From Marchantia polymorpha subsp. ruderalis (Eukaryota; Streptophyta; Marchantiopsida; Marchantiales; Marchantiaceae): a DNA stretch of 64,000 bases. Below, piece by piece: positions 35,701-44,300 of this stretch (positions within the stretch are counted from its first letter, which is position 1; the number at the start of each line of letters is the position of its first letter). Under the pieces are notes generated by a model that saw nothing but the letters and a program-made list of their open reading frames with translations, made no database searches and had not been told where the DNA came from. Location of the stretch: assembly GCA_037833965.1 (NCBI GenBank), contig AP031353.1, positions 7,070,501 through 7,134,500 on the forward strand, read 5' to 3'. The translations under genes were made by a program, and so were the position numbers.

Positions 35701-38417
35701 GTCGCCATTATTCCCTAGGTGGAGAAATCTATGGCCAAGCGGAGCAACCTGAAATCTATCGCCATCCGTCGCAGGAAGGAAGGATGTCTAATATTTCAGT
35801 TTACCCTGTGGAATTGTCATCTGAAGGTCGCCATCATTCACAATTAGAAAAAATGCATAACGTTTCAGTTTTACCTGAGGCTTTGGATTTCAGAAGTGCC
35901 CATCCTTCGCAAACGGACAGGATGCATAGCTTTTCAGCTGATCCTGGAGATGTGGATTTGGTAAGCCGCCATCCTTCGCAAAATGATAGGATACATAGCT
36001 TTTCTGCTGACCCTGGGGGTGTGGATTTGGTCAACCGCCATCCCTCGCAAAATGATAGGATACATAGCTTTTCTGCTGATCCTGGAGGTGTGGATTTGGT
36101 CAGCCGCCATCCTTCGCAAAATGGAAGGATGAATAGCTTTTCTGCTGATCCTGGAGGTGTGGATTCGGTAAGCCGCCATCCTTCGCAAAATGATAGGATA
36201 CATAGCTTTTCTGCTGATCCTGGAGGAGTGGATCCGGTCAGCCGCCACCCTTCGCAAAATGACAGGATACAGAGCTTTTCTGCGGATCCTGGAAGTGTGG
36301 ATTTGGTAAGCCGCCATCCTTCTCAAATTGACAGGATGCATAGCTTTGAAGTTGAACCTGGAGCTAGGGATTCTGGAATACGCCATCCTCCGCATATTGA
36401 CAGGAAGCACAGTTTTGAAGTGGAACCTGGAGCTATAGATTCCGGAAGCCGCCATCCATCGCAAAATGACAGGATGCATAGCCTTGCAATGCAAGCTGGA
36501 GCAGTGGATTCCGGAAGCCGCCATCCTTCTGTTAATGATAGGATGCATGGCCTTGCAGTGAAGCCTGGAGCTATGAATTCTGCAAGCCGCCATTCTTCAC
36601 AGACCAAAGCGGTGCACAGCTTTGTTGTACAGCCTGACGTTACGGACTCTCAAAGAGAACAAAAGTACAGCTTTGGAGGGCGACTAGAGTCTAGTGAAAA
36701 CCCGAGTGGTCGTCATTCACAAAGTGCAAAGATAAAAAGCTCAGGAGTACAAGCTGAAAACATGGAGTCGGAAATCCAGAGAACTTCACACGATCGGTTA
36801 CCCGAGTTCAGAACTTCTGAACATTCAATTGCGCAGGTGCCTAAGAAAATGTCAAAAAAGTCCGAGGTTCTGCCGACACAGAAAAAGAGTACCTTTGACC
36901 GTGATCCCGTGAAGGATTTACCACCAGAAGTTATAAGCTTGGGAACAAAAAATCCAAGAAAGAGCTCACAGATCCAGATGCTGAATGATATGCTACAGGA
37001 TCTGGAAGCAACCGTAACAAAAAGTCGTCAAAACTCTCAAGCTCGAAGGAAGACTCACATGCTGGTAAATGAGTTCCCCGCTGTAGCAGCAAGGAGTAAG
37101 AAAATGTCAAAGAGGGTCACGCTCCAGGTCCCTGAAGAAGAGGAATCAAACCTAGAGGAAACAGTCGATGAAAAATTAGATCGTTTTGACGATAGGAAGT
37201 TAGACCTTGAGGAAGTTGAGATATCAAAGCCTCTACCGGAACAGTTTGATATTACGGAGTTTCCTGATGACAATACTGAACTAAATCATCAAGATGAGTT
37301 TGATCGCGAGCAACCTGGAACTAATACCGGCCAGTTCGGTGGTGAACACCTTGAATTTGAAGACGAGCAATTACGGTCTTATGGGGAGGACTCTGATGGG
37401 GAGAATCTTGACCCTGTGGAGGGACGAAAAGAAGACGACCTAGAAGTTGTAACCGAAGAGAGTCCACTTGAAGAACAGCAAGACCTGCAATCATATCAAG
37501 ACGGCAGCTTGGACCCAATCGACGAAAGTGACGCATTTGATCAGAAAGATTCCCTTGCGTCACGTAGACTGGAGAATTCTACTTACAGTAGTGGTAGTAG
37601 CTCGGGTGTGGCTCGAACATCGTCTGCCTTCAACAGATCGACGAATTCCCGACTCTCAGGTAGTCAGCGTCATTCTCAAGCTAAGATGAACGAGAAGAAC
37701 CACCAGTATGAAGAAGTGGAAACAGAACTCCAATCGACTAATCTTATGTCTGAGGAGCTTGAGATAGGTGGAACATCGGATGCTGTTGACCCTGGTGAAG
37801 AAACTGAAGGTGAACAACTTGCAACGCTAGAAAATGAAGGTGAGGAACTTGTACCTTTCGAGACTCAAGATGAGGAACTCACATCTCTAGAATACGAAGG
37901 TGAAGAAATTACACCTTTCGATACTCGAGATGAGGAACTTACATATCTAGAAAATGAAGGTGAGGAAGCTGCACCTTCCGAGACTCAAAGTGAGGAGCTT
38001 ACATATTTGGAAAATGAAGGTGACGAAAGTATACCTCGCGACTTTCAAGGTGAGGAGCTTACATCTCTAGAAGATGAAGGCGAAGAATATATAACTACTA
38101 TGACTGAAGGTGAGGAGCTTACATCTATAGAGGCCGAGGGTGATGAACTTATACCTTTCGAAACTGAAGGTGAGGAACTTACATCTCTTGAAGCTCAAGA
38201 TGACCACGATCTTCACGGCACTACAGCTGAAGCAACTCGAATTGATGAGAGAAGGATAACGTCACGAGGCTTGCAAAGTAAAGATCAACGCCTAGAAGAC
38301 AAAGGAAAAGGCAAAATTCCCGATTCCATAGTGAAAGATTTCATATCTCGAGGGTCTAACAGCCGCCACCACTCCGGATCGGTCAGTGCCTCACTTCCAA
38401 CTCGTTTATCACGTTAA
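29742..38417 (+). CDS. Giant low-complexity protein (about 2,891 aa) with three repeat arrays; family unknown
   Basis: One frame is open for 8,676 bp without an intron. The first ATG is at 29742 (MPLESSESSDSSDSDEFDL). Composition is dominated by Ser, Glu, Gln, Arg and Asp, implying a mostly disordered protein. In order: an acidic Ser-rich start and RS-like patch (STRARSRSRRE, about 38-48); a short predicted helix EMQDDIAQQLESVEEQLEAV (about 128-147); cysteine clusters CQLCGC (259-264) and CQTCRCHGC (330-338); a 28-residue near-identical duplication (about 525-580); many SR/RS and RRxS sites; a 23-residue array of roughly 29 units (about 1669-2353); a Lys-rich stretch, then strongly acidic sequence; a 20-residue Glu-rich array (about 2690-2819); and a basic tail. 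There are no membrane segments or enzyme motifs. Conserved frame over repeats and third-position changes argue for translation. Transcription, start and function are unknown. Confidence 0.75.
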   Translation: MPLESSESSDSSDSDEFDLKNLILAHHQRRAMNTDFSTRARSRSRREGEDSDSNDDVVSSSASPQKRAEPRSDSTRTRRSRRATRGDLRDVGLSQNDTNDDDEDRQDTLPSTRGPYHALQLAADRLTSEMQDDIAQQLESVEEQLEAVGLQMQETIAAGFKDGTFKSRPQSLHEVRSGRRSFPINNPQPTVDSWRNRASNYQLRDRSSQTSPTSKRYSSRASTHVSLNKDNGYTSEADLPLKRKSEGEGNLQTSRLSTCQLCGCEDASEDGISASSVQQHVTKNSGYEYQILKLEGMVPGTEGSTSNSGASTSSYETRKAEARIVQARGCQTCRCHGCRVPSDPVQAVQILGVVGNSQGESLASGSREFVTMDVKNGRISQNLGLIEICRDYQAQEGQYDHIWKPASVLQQFNVERSGSDMIFPSTRDEESQLLVDRPFKELTFESKSIGALEGETSNSSDSFEKKDFATRRKDSRKSRVLHDRPSQDVDTTEYTAGLSNPLKNNQQFEMDDNNDYQYDRDELPSQVVGGNEGSSSSGRSNDLPRNVRSEVFSQVVGGNEGSSSSGRSNDLTRNVRSEVFSVIDKEFEYVANDSTSSQSNSDKNQSPSLNEYGARQRASQEYRGSPRRERNSSDLRDSREIIQEQRHSSSAKNGTEAQSFQRSEIDALKFEEAHILSGPRRSRSKEKRGSKGLHSSYEQEGWSHQQQQKEKLPVDDSRQDPDDESVIMEESSAIMRPYDNPLFHEEPVADDQSNTKRRSGTKVPPFASSSNYQLRPSLESSSRLAAGEVSADRETSGKPSLDFSIMESKPDHQSWSSEKSREMETDEANKRSVAQSRLYIDIRQEYEPGDHVSHEEMQSRLQQEIAKEFALLGIQSGPPRKRVKDKSDGANRSHKVSVVVPDNFKLEDDSSHVDNVYGESSDLQPKAGRSGDVRGSSIARLLDDGHVNSGNDSQRDAFRSSVAQRLADVGRSKTSFRTDYVSELPGPSNKSVAHRRPTPYPAELGSEARRRKEEFIRQLNNTQKRDDFPAQIPLESESEESRSGHHKLQALEQQDWPPGGSQIPIRYASEPGKRSDAIVQILNEKSTRVGGRRKSRETSVQHIVSSIPRGSSSFMPPISEIFGSKSRRNSLAQMELNANRLESLDSSMPLRTRGGAQIDVPGQFPDSRTREPQLRSANPRDEHEINPGRHPTMIDQNWNNPSNFDDFHNYDDGNCEKGTKRNLQTLNSKGSQKYLAKMLTTLSQKLGVLESKGLIESQTPLEQGRVDSESEEQFDCLRLRKSPNFNQMRRGTRGSNQLDFHSQTQGEANQEFVGVRKIPHLTHTLAPWNYQNFRDSMLANNLELLSAEMASRRNTSFENQDIQEEWQPGTPHSLRLKEQTEVTEAETRHQNEDHQFEIVEDSGSDAKNQSSSRPSMPYSFNDTPIRSSLHHPKSRISENWEVRNRQSIQTQTLDRMNAEDEVKPTGGQVQASSEPSSSSEVMATLKPSSNSEEPSWDRSLETWNPRASRGGGLKLQNTDLLKAIEQSHAQNRNSTSVQTEEHGLISRPSFKSEVHDYPDLERTDSMETQPGDLAFGASDYLENHLKRSDPFLLSGERLSYLKEAGIHQHSKDRRSSSMRVQSEEEESRDRQYSRLQVPKQSDLRDLEARSRQLTQIPRINHVNLQHARESQTGRMHSFAVEPPEYRSSGYHLVDAVALSRHPSEAERMYSFAVQPEGMVYDNPRVSTSRLPHGSLPMEGRTSQNFQTGRMYSLAVQPESMEPDIHNHSQTGRRYSHEMEADNVEHGYRHNSQTGRMYNHAMQPEQIGLGIRLPSQGENMYGVTRQPEVAEFGNRQHPQSRGSYSFPEQPEALEFQSRHHTQERRSSNPPVQMDGMESENRRESQIGGLYSGSNQYKTMESQSKHTGGMYGFQEQSESMESQSRHPSRKIRMSNLPVHPEGADTGFHRTSKYDHSMQPGVMNSVFRHSSQSGRIGSVVVQSEGMEAEGRHYSLGGEIYGQAEQPEIYRHPSQEGRMSNISVYPVELSSEGRHHSQLEKMHNVSVLPEALDFRSAHPSQTDRMHSFSADPGDVDLVSRHPSQNDRIHSFSADPGGVDLVNRHPSQNDRIHSFSADPGGVDLVSRHPSQNGRMNSFSADPGGVDSVSRHPSQNDRIHSFSADPGGVDPVSRHPSQNDRIQSFSADPGSVDLVSRHPSQIDRMHSFEVEPGARDSGIRHPPHIDRKHSFEVEPGAIDSGSRHPSQNDRMHSLAMQAGAVDSGSRHPSVNDRMHGLAVKPGAMNSASRHSSQTKAVHSFVVQPDVTDSQREQKYSFGGRLESSENPSGRHSQSAKIKSSGVQAENMESEIQRTSHDRLPEFRTSEHSIAQVPKKMSKKSEVLPTQKKSTFDRDPVKDLPPEVISLGTKNPRKSSQIQMLNDMLQDLEATVTKSRQNSQARRKTHMLVNEFPAVAARSKKMSKRVTLQVPEEEESNLEETVDEKLDRFDDRKLDLEEVEISKPLPEQFDITEFPDDNTELNHQDEFDREQPGTNTGQFGGEHLEFEDEQLRSYGEDSDGENLDPVEGRKEDDLEVVTEESPLEEQQDLQSYQDGSLDPIDESDAFDQKDSLASRRLENSTYSSGSSSGVARTSSAFNRSTNSRLSGSQRHSQAKMNEKNHQYEEVETELQSTNLMSEELEIGGTSDAVDPGEETEGEQLATLENEGEELVPFETQDEELTSLEYEGEEITPFDTRDEELTYLENEGEEAAPSETQSEELTYLENEGDESIPRDFQGEELTSLEDEGEEYITTMTEGEELTSIEAEGDELIPFETEGEELTSLEAQDDHDLHGTTAEATRIDERRITSRGLQSKDQRLEDKGKGKIPDSIVKDFISRGSNSRHHSGSVSASLPTRLSR
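31314..31481 (+). repeat. 84-bp tandem duplication inside the giant ORF
   Basis: Two adjacent 84-bp copies (31314-31397 and 31398-31481) encode 28 residues beginning SQVVGGNEGSSSSGRSNDL. They differ at only a few bases, so the duplication is recent and frame-preserving. Confidence 0.9.
34744..36760 (+). repeat. Coding tandem array of about 29 units, 23 residues (69 bp) each
   Basis: The unit runs approximately S-R-H-P-S-Q-x-D-R-M-H-S-F-x-x-x-P-G-x-x-D-x-x. Units at both ends are highly diverged (YS, YG or SN in place of HS; QPE in place of DPG). About six central units (35,895-36,312), each containing SFSADPG, are nearly identical. This is the signature of recent local expansion or gene conversion in an old array. 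All units keep frame. Confidence 0.92.
37809..38198 (+). repeat. Coding array of 60-bp acidic repeats (about 6.5 units)
   Basis: Units of 20 residues follow the pattern GEELTSLENEGEExxPFETQ. Six full copies and one partial copy lie near the C-terminus of the giant protein. Each is strongly Glu-rich, making a highly negative block of about 130 residues before the basic tail. Confidence 0.92.
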
Positions 38418-41334
38418 ACTAGTAAACGTCCAACAGAAGTATAGCTTCATGTGTCTTACAGAAGTATACTGAAGTTCATAGTTTCATTCTGAAACGAACA
38501 ATTGTCGAAGTTCGCAGATTGGACTGAGTAAACTGAAAGAGATTCAAAAATTCTCATGTAGTTATTGGTATCAAGTTTGAATCTGTAGTACATGGATGGG
38601 GAGTCCTTTCGAGTTTCGAAGGAAGAAACGAGCACAGTTATTGATACTCACAAACTATATAGTTCGTAGATTATGCCTAAAAAACTACAGATGACATGGA
38701 TTTGTTGGAGAATCACCAACTTCACAAACTGATCAATCATCCTGCTTCAACCTTAAAGCCACCCATAAATCTTGCCTAGTCAAGTACAGAAATATTTGTT
38801 TCAGGTAAAAAACTCAATTGTACAAACTAACAACCAGATGTAAGTTCTCTTGACAAATACCCACTTGTTGCATGAGTATTGAACAAGCCTTAGCTTTCAG
38901 CTTTTATAACTTTCAATCTGAACCAAGAGTTGAGTTGCTGTTCTCCCTATTCGATGTTGGTTCAGAGTAATTCTAGCCATGAGGTTATGTGCAACTATTG
39001 AGGGAGTTTACTTCATGACTAGAAGACATATTTATGTCAGCTTATCACGATTGTCATCTGCCGACGTGAAACACCAAGATGACATATTAGTATCATTAGA
39101 CTACATGACTCTGGAGCTATATAATGCAGGGTAACTTCTTCAGAGGTAGCCGTAGGAAGACAAAGCTGTTGTATTCGCTACATTCTTGTACAAATCTAGC
39201 CGCTGTGAATCCAGAATGTACATGTACAACCTTTTGGTAAGGTTTCAAAGAGTGACATAATGATGGATGCAGCTAACATTTCAATCTTACTGTGCACAGA
39301 AATGACAGGATATCAGACTGATCATCGCCACTGGGCAGAGGAGTCAGCTTCAAACCTCAGAGGAGTTCAGACGATCAATCCGAAGCTGCAACAAATAGTG
39401 TCCTCAAGACCTGTGTCAACCAACCCACTTGTGAAGTGGCTACCATGAAATCAGAAAATCGTACTCTCTACTCCAAAAGTGTGTTCTCCTCTGCTTAAAC
39501 TTCTATCTTGTCCACTTGAATATGAAGTAGAAGCTGCACAACTAGAAGCCGAAATCTATAGCGTCTGACGACCATATTGCATCTCTAGTCAACGGAGCCA
39601 GAATCAAATTGAACGATGCGGGAGACTGGATCTTCCAGATAGGAATTCATCTTAGATTCGAACATTGTAGACAGTTTTGTTCCCCATATACGTTGAGAAT
39701 GTACAGGTGTGCGTGCCAACAAAACAAATAAAGAACGTCGCAATTCCCCACATGTGCCTGTTGTTCACAGTGTGGATTAAGTGGTGATTCTTAATGTCAA
39801 CCAGCCCCTTCCCATAACCAGACAGCAGATAGTAGAGGGTCCAATGAATCAATCTTGATCAAATAACGAATTGGTTGCTTCCATTCGCTTTCACCTAAAG
39901 ATAAACCATGTGAAAGGTCATCACAATGATAGAAAGGACGGGCAAAAGAAGAGCAAGAAGACAAGAAGGAAATCATACAATCAATCCGCATGCAAATCGG
40001 ACTTTCAACTCAATAATATAGGAATGAATCGCAAGACAGGGTAAGACTTCTACACATTTCATGCCTAAAATTTACTCGACTTAAAAAAACAGTTGAAGAG
40101 AGAATCAATCACATCATACACAATCACACTAAGGATATGCCTATTCCTCCCTCCCAAGCTCGGTATGGGAAGATCGGTATGAACGACAATGTAACGTCTT
40201 TTGGTGATATCTAAGGGTGAAGGAGATTCGCCTGCAGTCCAGAAGGAGACAGGATAACCAAGAAGAAATGCGGGGAAGCCCATCCAAAGATAGGCTCCAG
40301 AGAAACCAGTCCAAAATGTTGAGAAAGTCGACCCTCATTCCTGTCATCAAATCCTATCTCAGAGAAATAAAACATCCACGGGACATTCACAAGATGTGCA
40401 TATGAGCTAGGCCTTTTTCTCGAAATATCATAAAATGACCTCTCTTCTCAGCCCATCATTCCTCATTTGTGAAGACCTCCCGACTCATCGCCCACTCATT
40501 ACATTTCCTACGGCCATATTTGCTCCAGCGACAGCCTTAAACTCTCTTTCCAAGACTCGTCCCAGAAGTAATCCTGCTATAGCCTTCGCTGGCCTGTGAT
40601 ACGTGGACTTTCCTCTCGAAGTCTCCTGCATTTATCTTGTCATTCCAGTGAAGGATACAGCGGAGGGTAACCGAGGGGCTCACCCATCCATGCACTATCA
40701 GGGTCAAGGTCAAGGGATTATGACAATGAGATCCAGAAACCGTCAAGAGCCGTATAGTTTTTGGACGCGCCTGTGTCGGAAACCAAATGCTAGTAACATA
40801 GCATTTGGGGCCCACGACTATCTGGAAAATCACGAGCTTGACCAATATTCAAGACAAGAGACATGCTTTCTCAGATCCATTACATGATTCACAACTCAAT
40901 TCATGATGGTGCGAATATGAAGAGAGAAAAAGTAAAACATGACTTGAAGCGAACAAAATATGCAATTTCATTCATGGTGCGAAGTCTTGCCCCACAACAT
41001 ATTCGGACATTGAACACAATCCATTTTACGTTGAGGGAAAGCCAGTCATTATACAAAAGCCCACGTTCATCATGGGTCCCGTTCGGTTTCTGCTTGCATT
41101 TAATATTGTGCTATGTTGACTTTTCTTCTTCTTCTCCTTCTACGCCAAAATCAGTTGAAAGCCAAATGGATTCCCAACATATCTCATTAACTAAAAAGAG
41201 GGGCCCAATGCTTCAGTGATGGTACACTCATTCGTTACCTGGACCGAGCTTCTGGAAGTGCTGTATCTTAATTGGAGTGGTGTGTTATAGCCTGCACAAC
41301 CAACGCCCTTTCCTAGATAACCCATAGATCATTG
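38418..41334. other. Spacer downstream of the giant gene, with possible exon fragments
   Basis: No complete gene is supported. The first part is likely 3' UTR of the giant gene. Minus-strand segments around 39,660-39,900 and 40,140-40,330 have membrane-protein-like composition. A plus-strand segment at about 40,790-40,860 resembles part of the giant protein. These are described under findings. Confidence 0.5.
40786..40859 (+). pseudogene. Short fragment resembling the giant repeat gene
   Basis: In one plus-strand frame this reads ...IAFGAHDYLENHELDQYSR. The giant protein contains LAFGASDYLENHLKRSD (34,456-34,506). Ten of eleven residues match over AFGAxDYLENH. Most base differences across that core are transitions at third codon positions. 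It could be a displaced duplicate, an exon of the same gene, or a shared peptide motif. It lies in a 94-residue ORF (40,603-40,887) that otherwise shows no similarity. Confidence 0.35.
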
Positions 41335-44300
41335 CTACACATTACTGCGACTGCCTTCCAAATCGACTCTGTCCAACACAACTATGCTCTCAGATTGATC
41401 ATACATCTCAGACTCTGCCTGCATCGATGGAGCGCTGATTTCTACGACCTGCTGACCTGATTTCTCAACCGCTCCTTTCGTTTCTTCTACCACCTGGGGG
41501 GGCACAGTAGGAAGAATCTGCTCAGGAACTATAGGAACGCTGCTGCTTGTGACGACCATTTCCGCAGGACCTGCACTTAGTGTGGCAGCATCTGAAGGAG
41601 GATCAATCTCAGGGGCGGATGAGCTTGGCACAGCCTCCGTTCCGATCGCAGCTTGCGCACTGGTGGTAGATGCTGGTGTCGGGGTAGCGGATGCTTGAGC
41701 GACAGCCTCGGAGGAATTGGCCGGACCCGTACCGGCCACATCATTTCCCGCAGCACCAGGTGTGTCCTCGGCTTTCGGTGCTGCATTTTGCGTTGCTTCT
41801 GCCGAAGGATTCTTACCGTAAGACTGCAGCTTCAGTAGCCGATACTCTGTTTCAGGTCTTCGGCAAACCTTACGCAGTGGAACCACCTCCTGCACTCAGA
41901 GGAAGTTGTTTAGCATCAACAAGATCGTAGAGATCAAGAAGGCACTCTACTGAGAATCATCATGTTCGCACTCTCGTCTAGACTTGCAGTGACTACATGC
42001 ATCAGCAAGGTAATCAATCATCCAAGTCAGTTTGCTCCTGCATGAACTCCTCCTATATTTCAGCTGTAAAGCCACTACAGTTGTTTATCTTTTTGTTAAA
42101 AGGTACTGCTAGATATTGAATCAGGTGGTCACCTCTGCTTGATCATGTCGATAACGAACCCAGAATCTACATCGACAACCCCTTACGTCATGTCGACGTC
42201 TCTGCACATCCAATATATCTGCGTCATAATACAAAGCCTGCTCGTTGCCCTCCTGCATTGAACAGTATGGAATGGAGTTACTCTCAACCCTTCAGAATAT
42301 TTACGTTCCAAGGCAAACCACTACACAAAGTTTAGAATTTAGTTTCTAACGTTTGTATATAGACACCCACACAGAAGAGGACTCTACATTGAAACTCTAT
42401 GATTATGGATCTGAAACCTGTTTTTTACTCCTGAGTGGAGTCTACATTCCATATTCGACATCTTTACACACCCCTGGTTCTATCCGATTGATCCAGAGAT
42501 TTAAGTATATGCAACGGAAGGTCTGAAAGTAGGAGGAAAGACGAGAGAAAACTAATGGAGAGTGAAAAAAAGTCTTCTCTTGTCGTATGCTTTATCCTCG
42601 TAAATGTAATAGGTTCCTAGCGTTTCCGAGTAGCAACCATAGAAAGATTTAATACTTCATCCATCAAACCGAAGAAAACGACAATGACTTGAAAGCAAGG
42701 CTGCCTTGGGCTTTGAATCGGCTGAACAGAAAAACCCATCATAAAAGACTTGGAGGGAGGGGAATCTGCCTCATGTGCTGTCAGCATGCTTTCCTTATCA
42801 CAAAGCTGTTCCAAAATTAGCTTGGTTTGAACATGTTGAATTTATGCTAAATCTTTTTGTAGGCTTAGGTTCTCTTTCTTGGGCTGGACATCAGTTTAGT
42901 TGGATTTCCACGTAAGTCAATATGACGGTATGCGATAAGACTCCAGTTTACCTGAAAACAGAGTATAAGATCTCCTGGAAGCACAGCTACACATTCTGAA
43001 GCTTCACACGGAAGGGACCGTTGCCGCACTGCAGTTCGTACGTTGACCCACTCATCTTCCTCGGACCCAAAGCCAGCAAATCTCACTCGAACTTCCTGAA
43101 AGAGAGAAACCTCGACATATTCAGCCTTTGAAACTTAAAAGAGCTAAAAGCATCACATAATGAAAACCAGACTCGATCCAGGCAATCAAGGATAGAAAAT
43201 TCGAGAGTTGACAGACCACACCAAACATTTATGACAAACTTGATGTGCCAGTCTGCGAAAATATCCTTCACAAAAGTGCACTTATTTTAGAAACTCACTG
43301 GATCGCCCGTTGTTGCCAGGCGGTGAGAAATGAAAGTCGAGACGTCATACCTGTAGATCATGCCATATAGTCTATGAGCTCTCCTGCGGTAGGAATCAGG
43401 AATGAAGCAGCTTCCTCCACAAAACATCGGATCAAGGCACCAAGTATACTTCGGTATGAAATGAAACTTTAGACTCGATACATACCAGGCGCCATCTCTG
43501 GCTGACTTTGCTTCGAACTCCATCTGAGCGTCATTTCCTCTTCTCCCGGCAGCAGCTGTAGACGAAGACATTTTGAGTTAATAGTAGAATTGAACAGATT
43601 CGAGAAGAAAACCTCTCTTCTTTCACCAGCTCTTCCAGACATGCACAGAAAAGCGCATACAAGAATGACCAACGAGCAAAAATATAGGAGCATCAGGCTA
43701 CTCTCAGAATCAGCGACCCCGTGACCCGCGTTTCCCCGCTCTTGGCGTAAAAGCTCCACGCACGGGTCAAATATTAAAGAATGTCGGTAAAGTCCGAGAT
43801 GCCAAGGTTTCGGGTGTACTTAAAACTCCGACCGTAGTTCACCAGCTAAGCAAAAGCCAATCATGGTCGCACCTGAGGGAACTGCAGCTGAAGTAGTTGC
43901 AACCCTTTTCGGATGAGACGGTTCAGGCGCAGCGGCTGTCACTGCCTTTACTTTGTCAGGGCTCCGTGCGATTTTGGCTTTCTGAGAATGCCGCCTATTT
44001 TGAAACCAGTTCCAAACCTTCAACCGAGCAAGTTGTACAATAATCAGAGGCAACCCAACCATGTCTGACTGATGAGCCGCAAGGTTCTTGCTGTAAACTA
44101 ACGACAATAATGAGGTTACCACATACAAGTATCAACATTGACAGGTCCTTAGCATTGTCTCTCATCTCTACGTTGAAAGTTCACTAATTACGTAAAAAGA
44201 GAAGTAAAGGATGTTGTTCACTCACTTGTTTCCACTGTATGGGCTTCTGACCAGCTCGGTCGGCACTAGCGCTGCATACATGGGACGGCTTGAAGTCAGG

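Noticed and set aside
35934..36593. 219-residue minus-strand ORF made of repeated RMAA-x-x-IHSSR units
   Set aside because: It is the antisense shadow of the 69-bp coding array of the giant gene. The plus frame extends far beyond it on both sides and this one does not.
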